Origin: Methanobrevibacter gottschalkii DSM 11977
GTDB lineage: Archaea; Methanobacteriota; Methanobacteria; Methanobacteriales; Methanobacteriaceae
Direction of reading: 5' to 3'
DNA: 64,000 nt
Assembly: GCF_003814835.1 (NCBI RefSeq)
Contig: NZ_RKRG01000001.1
Coordinates: 124,001-188,000 of the forward strand
Numbering within the stretch: the first letter of the stretch is position 1; the number at the start of each line of letters is the position of its first letter. Of the stretch, positions 1 to 9,322 are shown piece after piece. Made by a program: the position numbers and the translations under genes. The notes beneath the pieces are model-generated. The model made no database searches. It saw nothing but the letters and a program-made list of their open reading frames with translations, and had not been told where the DNA came from.

Positions 1-96
1 AGTGTTTAATGTTCCTAAATCAATTCCTAAACTATTGCTAATCACTTTGGTATCATTAATCTGTGGTTCTTCTTCTTCTTTTCCAAAAATGTTCAT
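1..96 (-). CDS. MreB-like actin-family ATPase, N-terminal fragment (cut by window edge)
   Basis: Only the first 32 codons are present; the gene runs off the left edge. The peptide starts MNIFGKEEEE and reaches GIDLGTLNT at residues 24-32. That is the phosphate-1 loop pattern (DLGTxNT) of MreB and related actin/Hsp70-fold ATPases. MreB-type proteins are known in pseudomurein-walled Methanobacteriales, where a role in cell shape is presumed. The ATG overlaps the stop of the upstream 214-residue gene in an ATGA arrangement, so the two are probably translationally coupled. An Hsp70/DnaK relative cannot be excluded from 32 residues, but the short acidic leader and the T-x-N-T ending fit MreB better. 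Confidence 0.55.
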   Translation of the reverse strand, partial: MNIFGKEEEEPQINDTKVISNSLGIDLGTLNT

Positions 97-737
97 GAAT
101 AATCCTCCGTTACAATATCTTTAAAGTCAATGACGAAAATTCTGTTAGATGTAGCTATACTTTGAACTTTTTTAATTTCTTCTTTTTTATCGACGGAAAT
201 TAAAATTGTTGATAAAACAACTTCATTCGCATTATAAAATGGTTTCAATGCAGATTTAATAAAATTGGGTAATTTAACTTCATTACTTAAGTCAACATCA
301 ATAAATGCAGTAGTCTGTGAATCTTGTAAAATTGCAAAGGATATTTTTGATTTTTCAATTACAGAAACCGTTTTCTTAATAACATTATCCGGAGCAACAA
401 ATACCATTAGATTCGGCTCTTCAATCAAATACTTATGCAATATCCTCACATAAGCTCCACCATATTGATCTGCAAGTTTTTTAAATTCATCAATAACAAT
501 AGAATTGCCATAAAGCATGATAAAATCAAATTTTTTATCCAATTTACCATCATTTAACATTACATGTTCCCTAAATATTATTTTAACACGATGATTAGAT
601 GCAATAGCTTTATAAGCTATTTTATCAATTATTTCAGCATTTCCTGCAATAACGCACCAATTTTTTTCAATTTCATAGCCACTATTGGAAGAAACTTTTG
701 CTGCTTGTCTAAGAACACGTATATTATCTTCTATCAT
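93..737 (-). CDS. Conserved hypothetical protein upstream of MreB-like gene
   Basis: Encodes a 214-residue soluble protein that I do not recognise. There is no signal peptide or membrane segment. Residues 24-75 alternate hydrophobic strands and helices in a Rossmann-like way (CVIAGNAEIIDKIAYKA, then a FIMLYGNS strand). The C-terminal half contains several short hydrophobic strands (ILISVDKKEE, IFVIDFKDI). The stop codon overlaps the start of the MreB-like gene by 4 bases, so the two form an operon and may act together, possibly in cell shape or wall synthesis. That functional link is inference from gene order only. Confidence 0.7.
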   Translation of the reverse strand: MIEDNIRVLRQAAKVSSNSGYEIEKNWCVIAGNAEIIDKIAYKAIASNHRVKIIFREHVMLNDGKLDKKFDFIMLYGNSIVIDEFKKLADQYGGAYVRILHKYLIEEPNLMVFVAPDNVIKKTVSVIEKSKISFAILQDSQTTAFIDVDLSNEVKLPNFIKSALKPFYNANEVVLSTILISVDKKEEIKKVQSIATSNRIFVIDFKDIVTEDYS

Positions 738-1163
738 TTAACTACTCACTTAATATTATTTGAATTCAATTTATATAAATAAACATTGCCTTTATTAAAA
801 AATATTAAATTAAAACAAATAAAATGCAAATTTAATATTTTAAATTAAAGAATGCATAAGCTATTTATTAAAGTTTAACCATTACTATTTATAAAAAAAT
901 TGTTATATATATTTTATCTTTTATAGGGCAATAATCAAAAAAATATAACAAAAAGTAATTTGAAGACATATCAAAGCAAATTAATAACTAAAAACAAAAA
1001 CATTAAGAATAATCTAATTAAATAATAAAAAACTAAAATAATTAATAAGTACAAATAAAAATAAGTAGTATTAAGAATTAACTACAAGCATGCATAAAAA
1101 TAAACTGGAATAAAAGATAAAATTAATAAGAAATAAATTGAAAAGTAATACTGGAGTTTGAAT
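738..1163. other. AT-rich divergent intergenic region
   Basis: This gene-free stretch of about 425 bases separates a minus-strand pair from the plus-strand pssA operon, so it must carry promoters in both directions. It is almost purely A/T with several TATA-like runs (for example ttatatatatttta near 903-916). No RNA gene, conserved hairpin or repeat array is apparent. A weak ribosome-binding site (tggag, 1152-1156) sits 7 bases before the pssA ATG. Confidence 0.5.
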
Positions 1164-1859
1164 ATGAAAATTGAAAACACAAATATGAAAAGGTTTATTG
1201 CATTATCAGATATCATATCTTTACTAAATATGACATCTGGATTTTTATCCATAATCTTTTCATTTAATCATGAATTCAATATAGCTGCAATCCTTCTTAT
1301 TATTGCAATCATGTTCGACTCAGCAGATGGTTGGGTAGCGCGTAAAATAAATAGGCAAGACGAATTAGGTTTTGGGAAAAATATTGATTCATTATCTGAT
1401 ATCGTCTCATTTGGAGTTGCACCAGCAATATTTCTTTACAGTTGCATTAACACCACCCCGGGCATTTTTCAAATAATAGTAACAATTGTTTGCTTATTAA
1501 TTGTTGTTTGTGGAGTTTTAAGATTAACAAGATATAATGTAATTGCAGGCAAAATAAACACTAATGATTTTATTGGATTTCCAATTCCAGGAATGTCATT
1601 AATGATAGGTTCATTTTATCTAAGTGGAATATTCAATCCCCATATTGCAATTTTATTGAGTATAATAGTTTCATTACTTATGATAAGTAATATAAAATAT
1701 CCTAAATTCGATAACATGGCATTAATTGGAATATCCTGCATATTAATAATAATATTAATTCTTCCAATTGACATGATTTTATTTAATATAAATATTCCCG
1801 CAATACTATTACTATTCTTCTGCTTATACTACCTAATAATCAATTTAATTAAAAAATGA
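1164..1859 (+). CDS. pssA: Archaetidylserine synthase (CDP-alcohol phosphatidyltransferase)
   Basis: An integral membrane enzyme of the CDP-alcohol phosphotransferase family. The family joins CDP-archaeol to serine to make archaetidylserine in archaeal phospholipid synthesis. The catalytic signature D-x2-D-G-x2-A-R, followed by G and two further aspartates, is visible at about residues 52-80 (DSADGWVAR, then GKNIDSLSD). The rest is hydrophobic, with about six to eight membrane segments, and the length (231 residues) is normal. I chose the ATG at 1164 because tggag lies 7 bases upstream; an in-frame TTG at 1158 is less likely. It is first in a plus-strand run with the CpaB-like protein and the sortase. 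Serine specificity is by family resemblance; inositol or glycerol phosphate acceptors are the alternatives. Confidence 0.87.
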   Translation: MKIENTNMKRFIALSDIISLLNMTSGFLSIIFSFNHEFNIAAILLIIAIMFDSADGWVARKINRQDELGFGKNIDSLSDIVSFGVAPAIFLYSCINTTPGIFQIIVTIVCLLIVVCGVLRLTRYNVIAGKINTNDFIGFPIPGMSLMIGSFYLSGIFNPHIAILLSIIVSLLMISNIKYPKFDNMALIGISCILIIILILPIDMILFNINIPAILLLFFCLYYLIINLIKK

Positions 1860-1921
1860 GCAATATCGCTCCCATAATTAAATTATCCATCTAAATTTAT
1901 TCAAAATTAGGAGTATGAATA

Positions 1922-3091
1922 ATGAATGATAAAAAACCAAGAGATCCATTATATCCAAAAGGTTTTGAAGAGACAAGAAAATTAAAAAATCAACTAACAA
2001 AAGAATACTCAAAACCAAATAAAAAAGAAGATGAACTAACACCACTTAAAAAACTAAATCATAAACTTGGAGTTTATTTAAGCCCAAATTCTGTTGAAAT
2101 ATCAAATGATGAAAAAAAGAAGAAAATAGGCATAATAATAACTACATTAATATTAATTACATTAATTTCATCAGCATATTATTTCTTAATCTATGAACCC
2201 GCTCAAGAAGAATTAACCCTTGCAAAAACAACAAAACTAAATGAATTACATGAAATATATAATGGACCATTAACAACCTCCCAGAATTCCATTTTATTAG
2301 AAAACCAAATTAATGATGGAAAAACTCCCGAAGAAATTGAGCGAATAAACATATTAACACCAGCAACAAAAGACTGGCAATCATTTCACAAAAAATCGAT
2401 TTACACAAATAAAGATAAATATAATCGAACTATGGCAATATATTCAAATGAAAGTAAAAACATAATTCTTTCAACAACAAAAGCCATAAAAATTGTAAAT
2501 GAGAATAATGCAGAAGTTTTATCAAAAATTAAATTTGAAGAACCAAATACAGTATCAGTTCCCATTTTAATCTCAAGACTTCAGGCAGGAGCAGGCCTTG
2601 TAAATGTTGGAAGCGTGGTGGACATTTACACAAACAACAATAATACAAATGAAAATTATACTCCAAATAATACAAGTCCAAATATAAGTGGATGTACAGT
2701 TTTAGCCATAATGAGATATGAAGACAATGGAGAAATTGATTCCAAATATTCTAAATCAAATACAATAATAAAGGGAAACCATACCAATCCAAAAGAAAAT
2801 ACGAAAGAATTTTCCTCAGATGTTCTTGAATTAATAAAAGGATCGATAATTAATGGTTATGATGAAGAAAAAACCATTGAAATACTTAAAAATTATGGAA
2901 TAAAACTATCAAATTACGAAAGACAAATAAATTTAGGTGATTTAAATGCACAGTATATGCTTTTAATTGAAACACCACAAGATAAAGTGGAATATGTAAT
3001 AAATAATATGGAAAATATCATATTAACAATCCCCACAACAAAAGCTCCTAATTGGATGGTAAATGAAATAAGTTCAACATACCAAGATTAA
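1922..3091 (+). CDS. Single-pass membrane protein with CpaB/RcpC-like region (probably DUF515)
   Basis: 389 residues. A basic, proline-containing cytoplasmic N-terminus (1-68) is followed by one membrane helix at about 69-90 and a large Asn-rich outer domain, giving type II topology. Residues 211-236 read VSVPILISRL...AGLVNVGSVVDIY, which resembles the SAF/CpaB core of Flp-pilus assembly proteins (VxVP...aGlvxPGdxVDV). Two later CpaB-like elements are also present: a C-T-V-L-A-I strand near 255 and an L-L-I-E-T-P-Q-D-K-V element near 350. I believe this is the archaeal DUF515 family, but I cannot confirm that. It lies 36 bases upstream of the sortase, so the two are likely co-transcribed and may act together at the cell surface. 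Function is unknown. Confidence 0.75.
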   Translation: MNDKKPRDPLYPKGFEETRKLKNQLTKEYSKPNKKEDELTPLKKLNHKLGVYLSPNSVEISNDEKKKKIGIIITTLILITLISSAYYFLIYEPAQEELTLAKTTKLNELHEIYNGPLTTSQNSILLENQINDGKTPEEIERINILTPATKDWQSFHKKSIYTNKDKYNRTMAIYSNESKNIILSTTKAIKIVNENNAEVLSKIKFEEPNTVSVPILISRLQAGAGLVNVGSVVDIYTNNNNTNENYTPNNTSPNISGCTVLAIMRYEDNGEIDSKYSKSNTIIKGNHTNPKENTKEFSSDVLELIKGSIINGYDEEKTIEILKNYGIKLSNYERQINLGDLNAQYMLLIETPQDKVEYVINNMENIILTIPTTKAPNWMVNEISSTYQD

Positions 3092-3127
3092 GAAAAGTAT
3101 TATACTAGATTTAACAAAAGTGATACT

Positions 3128-3847
3128 ATGAATAAACCAACTATTTCAACTATAGTCATTATTATTTGTATATTAATAATTGGATTATATGCAATGGGAG
3201 AAGTGAACTACTTTTCATCTAAAATAGCTGTGGAAAGAAACATAGATTCACCAACTATTCTGATACCTAGCATTGGAGTGAATGAAAAAATCAATAATGT
3301 ATCATTAAATCAAGGAGTATTAAGTGATCCTGGAGAAAACATCCCCACTAAAGATTATGTAGCATTATATGGGCATAGAACTCTTCAAGGTTCACCATTT
3401 TTCAGATTAAATGAACTTTCAATTGGAGATTCAATACTATTAGAATGGCCAGGAGTTGGAGAATTAAATTACACAATAACAAATACAACAATTGTGCCTG
3501 GAACTGCTGATGTACCTATAGGTGGAAACGATTCATTGTTCCTAATAACATGTGATCCAATTGGGTCTACTGCAAATAGAATAATAATTGAAGGAACATT
3601 AGAAAAACAAAATCCTATTAATAATGAAATTATTAAAGAAAATCCACAAGAATCAAATGCAATAATAATAACAGCTATATTCTTTATAGTTGGATGTATA
3701 TTCAGCTATTTCTATCCAAAAGACAATAGAATATATATCTTAGCAGTTATTTTAATAATTTCGGCATTATTATTCTATTCCTGCATAAATCCAATCCCTT
3801 CTGAAATAATTTACGAAAAAATAATATTTTTAAATGGAGGATTATAA
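3128..3847 (+). CDS. Sortase family transpeptidase
   Basis: A membrane-anchored cysteine transpeptidase of the sortase fold. The catalytic triad is visible: His83 in YGHRTLQGSPF, Cys142 in FLITCDP and Arg151 in TANRIIIEG. Residues 5-23 form an N-terminal membrane anchor. The C-terminus adds two more hydrophobic helices (about 177-195 and 200-218), so the catalytic domain sits outside between membrane segments. Sortases cut a sorting motif in surface proteins and join them to another amine. In pseudomurein methanogens the acceptor is not known to me. The gene follows the CpaB-like protein and immediately precedes mptD. No obvious substrate with an LPxTG-type tail is encoded in this window. Confidence 0.9.
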   Translation: MNKPTISTIVIIICILIIGLYAMGEVNYFSSKIAVERNIDSPTILIPSIGVNEKINNVSLNQGVLSDPGENIPTKDYVALYGHRTLQGSPFFRLNELSIGDSILLEWPGVGELNYTITNTTIVPGTADVPIGGNDSLFLITCDPIGSTANRIIIEGTLEKQNPINNEIIKENPQESNAIIITAIFFIVGCIFSYFYPKDNRIYILAVILIISALLFYSCINPIPSEIIYEKIIFLNGGL

Positions 3848-4222
3848 ATGGATGTTGATAAAAAATATTTCTCAAACATAACAACAAGAGAACGAGCAAT
3901 TTTTGAAGGTGCAATTAGTATGGGTGCACTATTCCATCAATTTGTAGGAACCCCAGTGAATAAATATACCAAAAATGGCTTAGAGAAAAGTATGGAGGAT
4001 TCTTTAAGATTACAACCAGCAATCGAAGATGTTAATGTTAAAATCAGATTTGATAAACTTAAAGAATCAATGACTGAATTTGATTATACTTCTCTTAACG
4101 GTGATATGTTAGATGTTAAAATATATGCAAAAGTAGATAATGTTAAAGCTATAATTAGGATAGAATTCATTGAAGAACTCAATTATCCTTTAATGTATGT
4201 AGAAAACATAACAGAAGATTAA
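3848..4222 (+). CDS. mptD: Dihydroneopterin aldolase (archaeal MptD type)
   Basis: A small soluble protein of 124 residues matching the archaeal MptD/DUF381 family. The hallmark stretch is RERAIFEGAISMGALFHQF followed by VGTPV (about residues 14-37). MptD cleaves 7,8-dihydroneopterin to 6-hydroxymethyl-7,8-dihydropterin and glycolaldehyde, an early step of tetrahydromethanopterin synthesis. The ATG follows the sortase stop directly, with a ggagg sequence inside the end of the sortase gene, so translation is coupled. Another methanopterin gene, mptA, lies at 44.8 kb. The 3' end faces mfnA with only 3 bases between stop codons. Confidence 0.83.
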   Translation: MDVDKKYFSNITTRERAIFEGAISMGALFHQFVGTPVNKYTKNGLEKSMEDSLRLQPAIEDVNVKIRFDKLKESMTEFDYTSLNGDMLDVKIYAKVDNVKAIIRIEFIEELNYPLMYVENITED

Positions 4223-4225
4223 AAG

Positions 4226-5383
4226 TTAAAATATTTCTTTTAAATCTTCCACCAATTCTTTTAAATGATTTAATTTAATATGATTCATTAATACAACCCT
4301 AATAGCTACAGGGCACTTAGCAACAGAAACTTTCCAACCAAATCCTTCTAATTTTTCTGCAAATTCATTAGTTTCCATATTAGGGTGATTAAAAGCAATG
4401 AGATTCAATTCTGGTTCACAAACAATCTCATAACCAATTTTTTCAAGATTTTCTTTTAAGAATTGAGTATTGTCCATCAATTCTTTAATTAATTTAGAGT
4501 ATCCCTTTTTTCCAAAATATTTCATAACTGCATAAGTAGCTGCAGAAGCAGCACCGGAACGTGTTCCAACAATTGTTGACTGAGTTTTAACAGTCAAATA
4601 AGGAGAATCCACAGCCATAACATCCAAGTATTCTTCTTTTCTAAAAAGAATACCACCTGCAGGAATCGGTGCCAAACCCATCTTATGAGGATCAATAGTT
4701 ATAGAACAAACCCCATCTAATGAAAAATCAAAAACAGGTAAATCATAACCCATATCTCTTAAAAATGGAATAGAAAATCCTCCAAAAGCTGCATCAACAT
4801 GAAAATATATATTATTTTCATAAGCAATTTTTGAGATTTCTTCAATTGGATCAATTAAACCTAATTCAGTAGTGCCTGCAATAGCAACAATAGCAACTGT
4901 TTTATCAGAAATTAAACGTTTAACTGATCCAACATTAATTTTATAATTATCATCAAGATCTGCTTCAACAATCTTTAAATTTAACATATCAGCAGCTTTT
5001 TTAAATGAAAAATGAGCAGATTCAGGGATGATTATCTCCCCATCCACAATTCCTTTATATTTCCTTGCATGATTTCTAGCAGCACGTATTGCCATAAGAT
5101 TAGCTTCAGTACCTCCAGTTACAACATGACCATACGGTTTTTCAATAGATAAAATTTCACCCATAGATTCTATAACTTTATTTTCTATTAATTTTGTACC
5201 TTTAAAAAGACCCGGATCACCCAAATTTGTATCTAAAAACTTATAATAAATTTCTTTTGCAAAAGGATGTGCTTCAGTACACATAGATCCTAAAATCCTA
5301 CCATCTGCATAATTATGATCCAAATTGTGGAGTTCATCCAATTCTTTTAAAATAACATCTTTATCTATTGATTTTTCATCCAT
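4226..5383 (-). CDS. mfnA: L-tyrosine/L-aspartate decarboxylase MfnA
   Basis: A PLP-dependent group II decarboxylase of 385 residues. The substrate/PLP region TGGTEANL (about 89-96), the HVDAAFGG strand (195-202) and the PLP lysine Lys234 in DPHKMGLAP are all visible. In methanogens MfnA makes tyramine from tyrosine for methanofuran; homologues also decarboxylate aspartate to beta-alanine for coenzyme A. The family does not separate these activities by sequence in any way I can see. It is probably a single-gene transcript, convergent with mptD. A long run of T-rich sequence on the coding strand separates ppsA from its upstream region. Confidence 0.9.
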   Translation of the reverse strand: MDEKSIDKDVILKELDELHNLDHNYADGRILGSMCTEAHPFAKEIYYKFLDTNLGDPGLFKGTKLIENKVIESMGEILSIEKPYGHVVTGGTEANLMAIRAARNHARKYKGIVDGEIIIPESAHFSFKKAADMLNLKIVEADLDDNYKINVGSVKRLISDKTVAIVAIAGTTELGLIDPIEEISKIAYENNIYFHVDAAFGGFSIPFLRDMGYDLPVFDFSLDGVCSITIDPHKMGLAPIPAGGILFRKEEYLDVMAVDSPYLTVKTQSTIVGTRSGAASAATYAVMKYFGKKGYSKLIKELMDNTQFLKENLEKIGYEIVCEPELNLIAFNHPNMETNEFAEKLEGFGWKVSVAKCPVAIRVVLMNHIKLNHLKELVEDLKEIF

Positions 5384-5443
5384 AAAATAACCTAAATTTA
5401 AAATTTAATAAAAATAAAAAAATAAAAAAAAGAAATAAGAAAA

Positions 5444-7720
5444 TTATTCTAAACGTTTACGGGCAGCATCAAGAATAATTTTTTGTTCCGCCCTAGCAAC
5501 AGTTTTTCTGACTTCAGCTATTGCATCAGTATTTGAAGATACACTTGTGATACCAAATTCAACAAGTTTTTCAACAATACGCGGTACACTACCCGCTTGG
5601 CCACAAATACTGCATTTAACACCTGCTTCAACACATTTTTTGATTGTCATCTCAATCAATTTCATTACTGCAGGATGTTCTTCAGAATAATGCTTTGCAA
5701 CATATTCATTGTTCCTGTCAACAGCAAGAGTATATTGAGTTAAATCATTGGTTCCTAAACTTACAAAGTCAATTCCTACATCAATATAATCTTCAATAGT
5801 TAATGCTGCAGCTGGAATTTCAACCATCATACCAAAATCAACATCTTTATGAGGTTCTAAACCAATTTCAGAACAAAGTGATTTAGCTTGTTTAAGTTCT
5901 TCAGGACTCTGTGATAATGGAATCATGATTCCAATGTTAGTGTATCCTTTTTCATGTAATTTTTTAATAGCCTTGAATTCACATTTAAGAATTTCAGGCT
6001 GATCCAATTCTCTTCTGATTCCTCTCCAACCGAGCATTGGATTGTGTTCTTCAGGTTCATTTTCTCCACCTTCCAATGTGATAAATTCATCAGTAGGTGC
6101 ATCTAATGTTCTATACCATACAGGTTTTGGATAGAATTCATCTGCCACTATCATAACATTCTCAGCAATAGTATCAATCAATTCATCTTCCCTCCCATCA
6201 GCGATGAATTTTCCAGGGTGAATACCAGCAGTCAACATTAAGTGTTCAGTTCTAAGCAATCCAACACCATCTGCACCAGTTGCAGCTGCTTTTGCTGCTG
6301 CTTCAGGCATACTCACATTAGCTTTTACTTCAGTGACAGTTATAACTGGAGCTGCTTCAGCACTAACTTTTACCTGTACTGCTTCTTCTTTAATTTCTGA
6401 AATTCCATCAAATACTAATCCTTTTTTACCGTCAATAGTTACACCAGTATTTTCTTTTAAAATAGTTGTAGCATCACCAGTACCTACAACACAAGGAATT
6501 CCAAGTTCACGGGAAATAATAGATGCATGGCATGTTACTCCACCTTCATCAGTTACAATTCCACTTGATCTTTTCATAGCTGGAACCATGTCTGGAGTAG
6601 TCATCGTAGTAACCATTATGTCCCCATCTTTAATTTTATCTAATTCATCAATGTCCAAAATAATTTTAACATTACCAGAAGCCATACCCGGACTTGCACC
6701 AAGACCTCTTACTAAAACTTCACCAGTATCAGAAGAAGTTTCAACACTTTCTCCAGTAACATCCCCTAATGTAGTGATCGGCCTTGCTTGTAATAAGAAT
6801 AATTCTCCTTTTTCAAATGCCCATTCAGTATCCATTGGCTCACCGTAATGAGCCTGAACTCGTTTACCCATTTCTGTTAATTCAATGAGTTCCTCATCAG
6901 ACAATACTCTTTCATTTCTCATGTCTTCTGGAACATCAACTTTCACACTTGTTTCGTTTTCATCATTAACATACATGACTTTTTTGTCACTTACAGTAAC
7001 ATTGATAATATCATTATCTTTTTTAGCAACTTGATAATTATCAGGAGTCACATCACCAGATACAACAGATTCTCCAAGACCCCAAGATCCTTCAATTAAA
7101 GCGATGTCTTCACCAGTAGAGGGATTTACAGTAAACATTACACCTGCTTTGTCAGCATTTGCCATTTTCTGAACAACGACAGCAATTAAAACTTTTGAAT
7201 GTTCAAAGTTATTCTCTTCCCTATAAAATATAGCTCTTGCTTCAAATAATGAAGCCCAACATTTTCTCACATATTCTAATACTGAATCAGTGCCAGAAAC
7301 ATATAAATAAGTGTCTTGTTGACCTGCAAATGAAGCTTCCGGTAAATCTTCTGCAGTAGCAGAAGATCTAATAGCTACTTCAACATCCTCTTCGCCACAT
7401 CTTTGACAAAGCTGATTGTAAGCTTCAGTAATAATTAAAATCATATCTTCTGGAATAGGAACTTCATTAATAATAGCTTTAATTTCTTCAGCAGCTGCTT
7501 GAAGAGCCTTAGTATCATTGATATCAATTTCATCAAGAATACTTAAAACTTGATCATTAATTCCTGTTTCCACCATGAATTTTTCATAAGTTTGTGCAGT
7601 TACAACAAAACCCGGAGGTACTGGAATGCCTGCTTGAGTTAATTCACCCAAATTAGCTCCTTTTCCTCCAGCAATTGGAATATCGGATTTATTTAAATCC
7701 TCAAATTTTTTAACATACAT
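5444..7720 (-). CDS. ppsA: Phosphoenolpyruvate synthase
   Basis: A 758-residue cytoplasmic enzyme that converts pyruvate, ATP and water to phosphoenolpyruvate, AMP and phosphate. This is the entry to gluconeogenesis from acetyl-CoA-derived pyruvate. The N-terminal ATP-grasp domain begins with IPIAGGKGANLGELTQAG and contains AIRSSATAEDLP (about 117-128). The mobile phosphohistidine domain has His398 in GGVTCHASIISREL. The C-terminal PEP-binding barrel contains GVGLLRTEHL and CSICGQA. The length is normal for the family. The gene stands alone: about 500 bases separate it from rpl10e upstream, and T-rich tracts follow its stop and probably serve for termination. Confidence 0.96.
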   Translation of the reverse strand: MYVKKFEDLNKSDIPIAGGKGANLGELTQAGIPVPPGFVVTAQTYEKFMVETGINDQVLSILDEIDINDTKALQAAAEEIKAIINEVPIPEDMILIITEAYNQLCQRCGEEDVEVAIRSSATAEDLPEASFAGQQDTYLYVSGTDSVLEYVRKCWASLFEARAIFYREENNFEHSKVLIAVVVQKMANADKAGVMFTVNPSTGEDIALIEGSWGLGESVVSGDVTPDNYQVAKKDNDIINVTVSDKKVMYVNDENETSVKVDVPEDMRNERVLSDEELIELTEMGKRVQAHYGEPMDTEWAFEKGELFLLQARPITTLGDVTGESVETSSDTGEVLVRGLGASPGMASGNVKIILDIDELDKIKDGDIMVTTMTTPDMVPAMKRSSGIVTDEGGVTCHASIISRELGIPCVVGTGDATTILKENTGVTIDGKKGLVFDGISEIKEEAVQVKVSAEAAPVITVTEVKANVSMPEAAAKAAATGADGVGLLRTEHLMLTAGIHPGKFIADGREDELIDTIAENVMIVADEFYPKPVWYRTLDAPTDEFITLEGGENEPEEHNPMLGWRGIRRELDQPEILKCEFKAIKKLHEKGYTNIGIMIPLSQSPEELKQAKSLCSEIGLEPHKDVDFGMMVEIPAAALTIEDYIDVGIDFVSLGTNDLTQYTLAVDRNNEYVAKHYSEEHPAVMKLIEMTIKKCVEAGVKCSICGQAGSVPRIVEKLVEFGITSVSSNTDAIAEVRKTVARAEQKIILDAARKRLE

Positions 7721-8219
7721 GAAATATAACCTCTTGGCTTGAAATTAATACATTGACAAATATTTTAAAATAAAGAATATAGTCAATATTATATAATAAT
7801 ATAAAATTTAAAGTTTAAATATTTAATTATAAAACAGACTATGTTGAAATCCATTGAGAAATTTTGTTAAAATTAACAATATTAAAAAAAATAGTGTTTA
7901 GGAGTTTATTCCTATTTCCTTACATTTTATTTTATTGCAATAAATATACTTCAACATTGTTACATGAATTCTTTATTCTAATTAATAAATATCTGAATAT
8001 TTGTTTTTATCAATTCTACATACGCACAATATAAATAAACAAAATTAATCCTTTAAAAAAAAGACAATTAAACATTAAATCAATATAATGAAAAATAGAG
8101 GATTTCTGCAGCGAAAAAGTTATATATCTAAAATTTCAAGTTGAATTACAAAAAGTAAAAAATTAGTAGAAAACTATAAAATAGAAAATAAAAATAGTAA
8201 AAGAAAATAGTTAAAAAAT
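7721..8219. other. Intergenic region between rpl10e and ppsA
   Basis: About 500 bases without a convincing reading frame. The ppsA promoter lies at its left end (TATA-like ttatataataatata at 7787-7801 plus strand; gaggt ribosome-binding site just before ppsA). A small hairpin (TAGGA at 7899-7903, TCCTA at 7910-7914) and an isolated strong TATA element with an A-rich flank (gttatatatct, 8127-8137) are visible. No tRNA or other known RNA is recognisable. Confidence 0.5.
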
Positions 8220-8702
8220 CTATTTAACTAAATCTGCACCTTTATCAACAACGATTCTGCATGGAACTGGCAATTTCATGCCTGCTCTTTTTAATGCAAC
8301 TTTAGCTTGTTCAAAGTTTTTCTCATTACAATCAATAGTAACAATTCTTTGACCTTTTTTAACAATAGCTTCAACACTGATAGGTTTACCGAAAGCATTT
8401 CTCATACCGCTTTGTACCCTATCCGCACCTGCACCAGTTGCCATTGGGTTTTCCCTTACGATTTGGTGAGGATAAACTCTTAATTTTAAGTGGTAGCCCA
8501 ACCTACCTGCAGCCCTTTGCATTAATCTGTTAGAAGCAATCCTTGCAGCTTCTAAAGAGTTGTGTCTAATATGGGCTGGTTTTTTAACAACTAAACTTAC
8601 AGATACTGGGAATTCGTCTTTTAAATTACCCATATCATATTGTACAATTCTTGAATTTGGGGTTTTTCTAATATAATCTCTTCTTGTATAAGCACGAACC
8701 AT
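8220..8702 (-). CDS. rpl10e: 50S ribosomal protein L10e (uL16)
   Basis: A basic protein of 160 residues, the archaeal counterpart of bacterial L16. It begins [19 protein letters not shown] and contains the conserved [22 protein letters not shown]-type segment, where L16/L10e contacts 23S rRNA near the A site. A strong ribosome-binding site (ggagg, complement of cctcc at 8710-8714) precedes the start. The gene is apparently monocistronic. A 12-base palindrome (AAAACATGTTTT, 8733-8744) lies in its leader and could be a regulatory hairpin, although it is almost entirely A/T at the ends. It is divergent from the Pcc1-like gene. Confidence 0.96.
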   Translation of the reverse strand: MVRAYTRRDYIRKTPNSRIVQYDMGNLKDEFPVSVSLVVKKPAHIRHNSLEAARIASNRLMQRAAGRLGYHLKLRVYPHQIVRENPMATGAGADRVQSGMRNAFGKPISVEAIVKKGQRIVTIDCNEKNFEQAKVALKRAGMKLPVPCRIVVDKGADLVK

Positions 8703-8904
8703 AATAATTCCTCCGAAATAAATATGACATGAAAAACATGTTTTAATTAAAAATAGCTATAATATAATCAAAGTCCATAATAGCTATATAAAAATTATAT
8801 ATCGTAATAGATAGAATACTTAAATATATTAATTAAGTTATTAATAAATGTTACCATAATCTTGAAAAAATATTAAAAAAAGTAGAAATTAAAAAAGTGG
8901 AAAA

Positions 8905-9132
8905 ATGAATGTTAAAGGAAAAATATACTTAGATTACAATAATAAAGAATCTGCAGAATTAATATTTAATTCATTGGAAATAGATAATAAAAATTATTTA
9001 AAATCAAAATTAAAAGAAGATAAAATAATTTATGAGATTAATAGTGAAACATTAGGTAGCTTTTTAGCAACAGCAGATGATTTAATTGCATCTGAGATTG
9101 TTATTGAAAAAATATTAGATGCAACACAATAA
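8905..9132 (+). CDS. pcc1: KEOPS complex subunit Pcc1-like
   Basis: A 75-residue protein with the alpha/beta pattern of Pcc1/Cgi121-associated small KEOPS subunits: an N-terminal strand (KGKIYLDY), a helix (KESAELIFNSLE), two strands, and a final helix pair containing LGSFLATADDLIASEIVIEKIL. In archaea Pcc1 dimerises the Kae1-Bud32 machinery that makes t6A37 in tRNA. Methanogen Pcc1 genes often sit by ribosomal protein genes, as here beside rpl10e. The short length and moderate resemblance leave some doubt. The ATG has a gtgg-type Shine-Dalgarno 5 bases upstream. Confidence 0.6.
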   Translation: MNVKGKIYLDYNNKESAELIFNSLEIDNKNYLKSKLKEDKIIYEINSETLGSFLATADDLIASEIVIEKILDATQ

Positions 9133-9322
9133 TTTTATTAGACATATTCATCAGATAATCTTTAAAATCAACATTTTTAGACATGAAACAAACCACTTAT
9201 TTTATTTATAATAGCATAAAATGTTCAACAAATAATTGATTATAAAAAGTTTTATATAATTACAAAAAAGATATATTAATTTATTATATTAGTTTAATTA
9301 ATTCATTTAGAGTGTGTAATTT

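Noticed and set aside
6333-6848. Plus-strand 171-codon frame opposite ppsA
   Set aside because: Shadow of the phosphohistidine domain of ppsA, with no recognisable protein features.
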